Shown here: positions 60,079-64,000 of the stretch, piece by piece | Layout of the letters: each line of letters opens with the position of its first letter | Position numbering within the stretch: position 1 is the first letter of the stretch | Source: Glutamicibacter sp. MNS18 | Lineage (GTDB): Bacteria > Actinomycetota > Actinomycetes > Actinomycetales > Micrococcaceae | Length of the DNA: 64,000 bases | Assembly: GCF_026107515.2 (NCBI RefSeq) | Contig: NZ_JAPCHW010000008.1 | Location: 1 to 64,000 of the forward strand | Direction: 5' to 3' | Notes under the pieces: model-generated | Databases searched by the model: none | Told to the model about the DNA's origin: nothing | Seen by the model: only the letters and a program-made list of their open reading frames with translations | Program-made: the position numbers and the translations under genes

Positions 60079-61554
60079 CTAGGCCACACTGTTAACCTTC
60101 TCAGGTTGGTGATGTGTCAAGGAAATCGAGTTTCTCACCAAGTCACGAAGTTTTCCGGGCTCCCAATCGTGTTCATCCAGAGCCCGCAATTGCACCAGGA
60201 CGTTGCCCAGCGCGGTGCATTCCACCGGGCCGGCAACCACCGGAACCCCGGCCCGGTCGGCGGTGCGTTGGCAGAGCAGTTCACCCTGTGACCCTCCCCC
60301 GACCACGTGGATGGATTCGGGTTCGAATCCGGCGAAACGCGCCGCCGCAAAGGACTGCCGCGCGAAGCTCTCGGCCAGCGATTCAATCACCACACGCACC
60401 ACCTGCGCCTTGGTCCGCAGCGGCTGCCCGCCGGCCGCGACCACTTCCCGGTTGATGCGTTCGGGGATATCCCCCGGGGCCAGGTAGCGTTCGTCCTGCG
60501 GATCGATCAGCACCTGGGGAACGGGCAATGTCCCGGCTTCGGCCAACACCTCGGCCAAGGTCACCTGGTGCGAGGCGTCCTGCCCGTTCCAGTAGCTGAT
60601 CGATTCGCTGAGCAGCCAGGTTCCGGTGACGTTCTTCAGGAACCTCACCGTGGAGTCGATTCCCAGTTCGTTGGTGAATCCGCTGGTCCGCGCCTGCTCG
60701 GTGAGGACCGGGGACTGCAGTTCAACCCCGACCAGCCCCCAGGTTCCACAGGACACGTAGGCGCTGCGGCTTCCCTCCAGCGGAGCCGCGGCCACCGCGC
60801 TGGCGGTATCGTGCGAGGCCACGGCGATGACTTGCACCCCGACCGGGGCGCCCAATTCCTCGGCAAGCCCGGGACGCAGCGCACCCACGCTCTGCCCTGG
60901 CTGGATCAGCTCGGGAAGCTTGCCGGCCAGCTGCAGGTGTTCCACCAGCCCGGTGTCCCAGGTTCCGGTTCCCTGGTCCAGCAACCCGGTGGTGGACACG
61001 TTGGTCCATTCACTGCGTGTCGCACCGGTCAGCAACCAGTTGATGTAATCCGGTACCAGTAGCAGCGTGTCCGCCTCGGCCCACCGGGCCTCGTCCTGTT
61101 CGGCCTGCAGCTGGTAGACGGTGTTGAACGGCAAATACTGCAGGCCGTTGCGGGCATACAGCTGCTCGCGGCCGAAGTGCTGTTCCAGCACCGTGACCGC
61201 ACGCTCGTTACGTGGATCCCGGTAGTGCCGCACCTGGCCCAGCCGTTCCCCGCCCTTCAGCAGCGCGTAGTCCACCGCCCAGGAGTCCACCCCGATGGAG
61301 GCGATATCCGGGCGCTGGGCGAAGGCCAGCCGCAAGCCGTGGCGGATCTCGGTCCAGAGCCGGTCCAGGTCCCAGGCCAGCGATTCCGCGGGGGCCTGCG
61401 GTTCGAAGGTGGCCAGTGGCAGCGCGCCATTGGCGAAGCGGTGGACCAGCTGCAGTTCGACCCTGCCGCCAACCATTTCGCCGATCATCACCCGGCCACT
61501 GGTGGCGCCCAGATCGATCGCTGCTACCGGGGCGCCGGAAACAGCCGTACTCAT
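60079..61554 (-). CDS. rhaB: Rhamnulokinase
   Basis: FGGY-family kinase of 491 aa. It has the phosphate-1 motif VAAIDLGATSGRVMIGEM, GVDSWAVDYALLKGGERLG, VPDYINWLLTG, ASHDTASAVAAAPL (with the catalytic aspartate), YVSCGTWGLVGVEL and IHVVGGGSQGELLCQRTADR. These match RhaB, which phosphorylates L-rhamnulose at C1. The start overlaps the stop of the aldolase/dehydrogenase gene by four bases. Confidence 0.94.
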   Translation of the reverse strand: MSTAVSGAPVAAIDLGATSGRVMIGEMVGGRVELQLVHRFANGALPLATFEPQAPAESLAWDLDRLWTEIRHGLRLAFAQRPDIASIGVDSWAVDYALLKGGERLGQVRHYRDPRNERAVTVLEQHFGREQLYARNGLQYLPFNTVYQLQAEQDEARWAEADTLLLVPDYINWLLTGATRSEWTNVSTTGLLDQGTGTWDTGLVEHLQLAGKLPELIQPGQSVGALRPGLAEELGAPVGVQVIAVASHDTASAVAAAPLEGSRSAYVSCGTWGLVGVELQSPVLTEQARTSGFTNELGIDSTVRFLKNVTGTWLLSESISYWNGQDASHQVTLAEVLAEAGTLPVPQVLIDPQDERYLAPGDIPERINREVVAAGGQPLRTKAQVVRVVIESLAESFARQSFAAARFAGFEPESIHVVGGGSQGELLCQRTADRAGVPVVAGPVECTALGNVLVQLRALDEHDWEPGKLRDLVRNSISLTHHQPEKVNSVA

Positions 61555-63602
61555 CGCAGGAACGCCGCCGCAACACCGGAGTCCACCGGAATGTGCAGGC
61601 CGGTGGTGCGGGTCAGTTCCGGGCCGGTGAGCACGTACACGGCATCTGCCACGTTTTCCGGGACCACCTCGCGCTTGAGGATGGTGCGGTTCGCGTAGAA
61701 CTGGCCCAGGTCCTGTTCGTCCACACCGTAGGTGGCGGCACGGTTGGCACCCCAGCCGGAGGCGAAGATGCCCGAGCCGCGCACCACCCCGTCGGGGTTG
61801 ATGCCGTTCACGCGTACCCCGTGCTCACCCAGTTCCACGGCCAGCAGCCGCACCTGGTGGGCCTGGTCGGCCTTGGTGGCCGAATAGGCGATGTTGTTCG
61901 GTCCGGCGAACACCGAGTTCTTGGAGGAGATGTAGATGATATCCCCACCCATCTGCTGCTCGATCAGGGCCTTGGCCGCGGCCTTGGAGACCAGGAAGGA
62001 GCCCTTGGCCATCACATCATGCTGCAGGTTCCAGTCCGCTTCGCTGGTTTCCAGCAGCGGCTTGGACAGCGACAGTCCGGCGTTGTTCACCACCAGGTCG
62101 ATCCCGCCGAAGGCCAGCACGGCCTCGTCGATGGCGGCCTGCACCGCCTGCGCGTCGGCCACGTTGGCGGCCACGCCGATGGCCACGTCGCTGGTGCCCA
62201 GTTCGGCGGCCGCGGCCTGCGCCTTGGACAGGTCCAGGTCTGCCACCACAACGCAGGCGCCTTCGGCGGCCAGACGGGTGGCAATGGCCTTGCCGATCCC
62301 GGAGGCGGCACCGGTGACCAGTGCGATCCTCCCGGCATGGCTCTTGGGCTTGGGCATGCGGGCCAGCTTGGCTTCCTCCAGTGCCCAGTACTCGATGCGG
62401 AACTTCTCGGCATCGGAGATCGGGGTGTAGGTCGAGAGCCCTTCGGCACCGCGCATCACGTTGATGGCGTTGAGGTAGAACTCGCCGGCCACCCGTGCGG
62501 TCTGCTTGTTCGCCCCGTAGGAGAACATGCCCACCCCCGGGATGAGCACGATCAGCGGATCCGCGCCGCGCATGGCCGGGGAGGCCTCGTCCCTGTGCGC
62601 CTCGTAGTAGGCCCGGTAGTCGGCGCGGTACTCGGCGTGCAGTTCCCGCAGCCGGGAGACCTGCTCGTCGAGGCCGGCGGTGGCCGGCAGGTCCAGCACC
62701 ATCGGCTTGATCTTGGTGCGCAGGAAGTGGTCCGGGCAGCTGGTACCCAGGGCGGCCAGCTGGGCCAGCTTTTCACGGGACAGGAAATCCAGCACCCGCG
62801 CATCGTCGGTGAAATGCCCGACCATCGGCTTGTCCCGGGAGGCCAGGCCGCGGATGGTCGGGGCCAGGGCGGCGGCCCGGGCACGGCGCTCGGCCTCGGG
62901 CAGGGCCTGGAAGCCGGGTACTTCGGCGCCGAATGGTTCGGGAACCGAATGCTCGTTGATGTACTTCGCGGCGGTGTCGATGATCCACAGCGAGTTCGCC
63001 TCGGACTCCTCGCTGGTCTCGCCCCAGGCGGTGATCCCGTGGCCGCCCAGGATGCAGCCCACGGCCTGCGGGTTGGCTTCCTTGACGGCGGCGATATCCA
63101 GGCCCAGCTGGAAGCCCGGCCGGCGCCATGGCACCCATACCACCTTGTCGCCGAAGATCCTGCCGGTCAGTTCCTCGCCGTCCCGGGAGGTCGCGATGGC
63201 GATGCCGGAGTCCGGGTGCAGGTGGTCCACGTGTGCCGCATCGACCAGCCCGTGCATGGCGGTATCGATCGACGGGGCGGCCCCGCCCTTACCGTGCAGG
63301 CAGTAGTCGAAGGCCGCGACCATCTCGTCCTCGCGGTCCACGCCCGGGTAGCTCCCCACCAGCGAACGCATGCGATCCAGGCGCAGGGTGGACAGCCCCT
63401 TCTCGGTGAGCGTGCCCAGGTCACCGCCCGATCCCTTGACCCAGAGCAGCTCGATCTGCTCACCGGTCACCGGATCGGTGGCGGCGCCCTTGGCCGAGGT
63501 GTTGCCGCCGGCGAAGTTGGTGTTCTTCTTGTCCGCACCCAGCCGGTTGGATCGTTCGATCAGTTCCCGGGCGACGGTTTTACTGATGGTTTGCTCGCTC
63601 AT
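61551..63602 (-). CDS. Bifunctional rhamnulose-1-phosphate aldolase / short-chain dehydrogenase
   Basis: Protein of 683 aa from ATG 63602 (MSEQTISKTVARELIERSN), with AGGGAAGAAC upstream; an open frame to 63977 overlaps the MFS gene. Residues 1-430 are a class II aldolase domain (NTNFAGGNTSAKG, LWVKGSGGDLGTL, DAAHVDHLHPDSGIAIA, GGHGITAWGETSEE). Residues 435-683 are an SDR: GRIALVTGAASGIGKAIATRL, VNNAGLSLSKPLLE and YSATKADQ with the YxxxK pair. It cleaves L-rhamnulose-1-phosphate to dihydroxyacetone phosphate and L-lactaldehyde, then probably oxidises the lactaldehyde. Confidence 0.93.
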   Translation of the reverse strand: MSEQTISKTVARELIERSNRLGADKKNTNFAGGNTSAKGAATDPVTGEQIELLWVKGSGGDLGTLTEKGLSTLRLDRMRSLVGSYPGVDREDEMVAAFDYCLHGKGGAAPSIDTAMHGLVDAAHVDHLHPDSGIAIATSRDGEELTGRIFGDKVVWVPWRRPGFQLGLDIAAVKEANPQAVGCILGGHGITAWGETSEESEANSLWIIDTAAKYINEHSVPEPFGAEVPGFQALPEAERRARAAALAPTIRGLASRDKPMVGHFTDDARVLDFLSREKLAQLAALGTSCPDHFLRTKIKPMVLDLPATAGLDEQVSRLRELHAEYRADYRAYYEAHRDEASPAMRGADPLIVLIPGVGMFSYGANKQTARVAGEFYLNAINVMRGAEGLSTYTPISDAEKFRIEYWALEEAKLARMPKPKSHAGRIALVTGAASGIGKAIATRLAAEGACVVVADLDLSKAQAAAAELGTSDVAIGVAANVADAQAVQAAIDEAVLAFGGIDLVVNNAGLSLSKPLLETSEADWNLQHDVMAKGSFLVSKAAAKALIEQQMGGDIIYISSKNSVFAGPNNIAYSATKADQAHQVRLLAVELGEHGVRVNGINPDGVVRGSGIFASGWGANRAATYGVDEQDLGQFYANRTILKREVVPENVADAVYVLTGPELTRTTGLHIPVDSGVAAAFLR

Positions 63603-63610
63603 GTTCTTCC

Positions 63611-64000
63611 CTATGCGTTCTGGTTGGCGCCGTAGCGTTCGGTTTCGATTTCTTCCAGGGTCTTGCCCCGGGTTTCCGGGGCCCAGATGGTGCCGATCAG
63701 CAGCGCCGCCACCAGCAGTCCGATGATGATCAGCCCGACCTTGGCCAGCCCGATGCTGCCCAGCAGCACCGGGAAGGCCAGCGAGAGCAGGCCGACCATG
63801 ACCCGGGCGAGCATGAACAGCATGCCCTGGGCGCTGGCCCGGTACTTGGTGGCGAACAGCTCCGCGGTCCACAAACCGTAGAAGGCCTGGGCCCCCAGGC
63901 CGGCCGAGATACCCCAGCAGATGGCGAAGGTGAACAGCGAGAACATGCCCGGAGGGGCGAAGACCAGCACCACCCACGCCACGATGCCCAGCAGTGCCCC
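63611..64000 (-). CDS. MFS sugar transporter, C-terminal part (runs off the window)
   Basis: Only the last 129 codons are present. Hydrophobic segments and the C-terminal WAPETRGKTLEEIETERYG are the sugar-porter signature (PETKG motif), and YGLWTAELFATKYRASAQGMLFMLARV is the usual segment 10-11 loop. It ends eight bases before the aldolase/dehydrogenase start, so it is probably the L-rhamnose importer of this operon. The 5' end lies beyond 64000. Confidence 0.88.
   Translation of the reverse strand, partial: GALLGIVAWVVLVFAPPGMFSLFTFAICWGISAGLGAQAFYGLWTAELFATKYRASAQGMLFMLARVMVGLLSLAFPVLLGSIGLAKVGLIIIGLLVAALLIGTIWAPETRGKTLEEIETERYGANQNA

Noticed and set aside
61551-63977. 808-codon frame as one continuous protein
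   Set aside because: The first 125 codons overlap the MFS gene and lack motifs; ATG 63602 has a good ribosome binding site and begins the conserved aldolase.
1-64000. tRNA, rRNA or riboswitch genes
   Set aside because: No cloverleaf, rRNA-like stretch or known riboswitch core was recognised by eye in the intergenic regions; a covariance-model search could still find a small one.

Overview
The window looks like chromosome from a high-GC actinobacterium of the Micrococcaceae (Arthrobacter-like). The signs are GC-rich codons, tightly packed catabolic operons with 4-base overlaps, ROK/IclR/GntR regulators, a sugar ABC transporter with no local ATPase, an actinobacterial-type hut operon with hutF, and a fused rhamnulose-phosphate aldolase/dehydrogenase. 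Placement is by gene content only.

Layout. (1) 0.2-11.1 kb: a five-gene minus-strand operon that reads as a complete route from pipecolate/2-aminoadipate semialdehyde to 2-oxoglutarate: FAD amine oxidase, HglS-type 2-oxoadipate dioxygenase/decarboxylase, semialdehyde dehydrogenase, amino-acid dehydrogenase and D-2-hydroxyglutarate dehydrogenase. A GntR regulator and a divergent AGCS amino-acid symporter follow. (2) 11.2-18.4 kb: a LysR gene and a six-gene aromatic ring-cleavage operon (flavin hydroxylase, extradiol dioxygenase, ACMSD-like decarboxylase, two FAH-family enzymes, cyclase-family hydrolase). (3) 18.6-42.8 kb: a large C-glycoside catabolic locus. It holds two pyranose-oxidase/CarA-like GMC oxidases, two two-subunit C-glycoside deglycosidases (CGD), two further CGDs in which the beta domain is fused in front of the alpha TIM barrel, three sugar isomerase-like or Gfo/Idh enzymes, a sugar ABC importer, two MFS transporters, a ROK regulator and a xylAB/ROK module. 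A conserved motif (core AGACATAAGTAA) recurs in front of several of its transcription units. (4) 42.9-44.1 kb: a DUF1801 protein and a methyltransferase. (5) 44.1-50.3 kb: a hut operon (IclR, hutU, M20 amidohydrolase, hutF, hutI). (6) 50.6-59.1 kb: an accessory island with an AbiE-like toxin-antitoxin pair, a gene-poor decayed stretch, a low-GC secreted bacteriocin-like protein with a small membrane partner, an ISL3 element with intact target duplications, an IS110 element with a readable candidate bridge RNA, and an IS256 remnant. (7) 59.2-64 kb: a hutD pseudogene with one in-frame stop, then rhamnose genes (rhaB, fused aldolase/dehydrogenase, MFS transporter running off the window).

How it fits together. 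Region 3 can import glycosides, oxidise the sugar C3 hydroxyl, split the C-C glycosidic bond and feed the sugar to isomerases and xylose-type enzymes. Region 2 could take the aromatic aglycone, though its substrate cannot be read from sequence. The island in region 6 separates the hut operon from a broken hutD, which suggests insertion next to, or within, a former hut locus.
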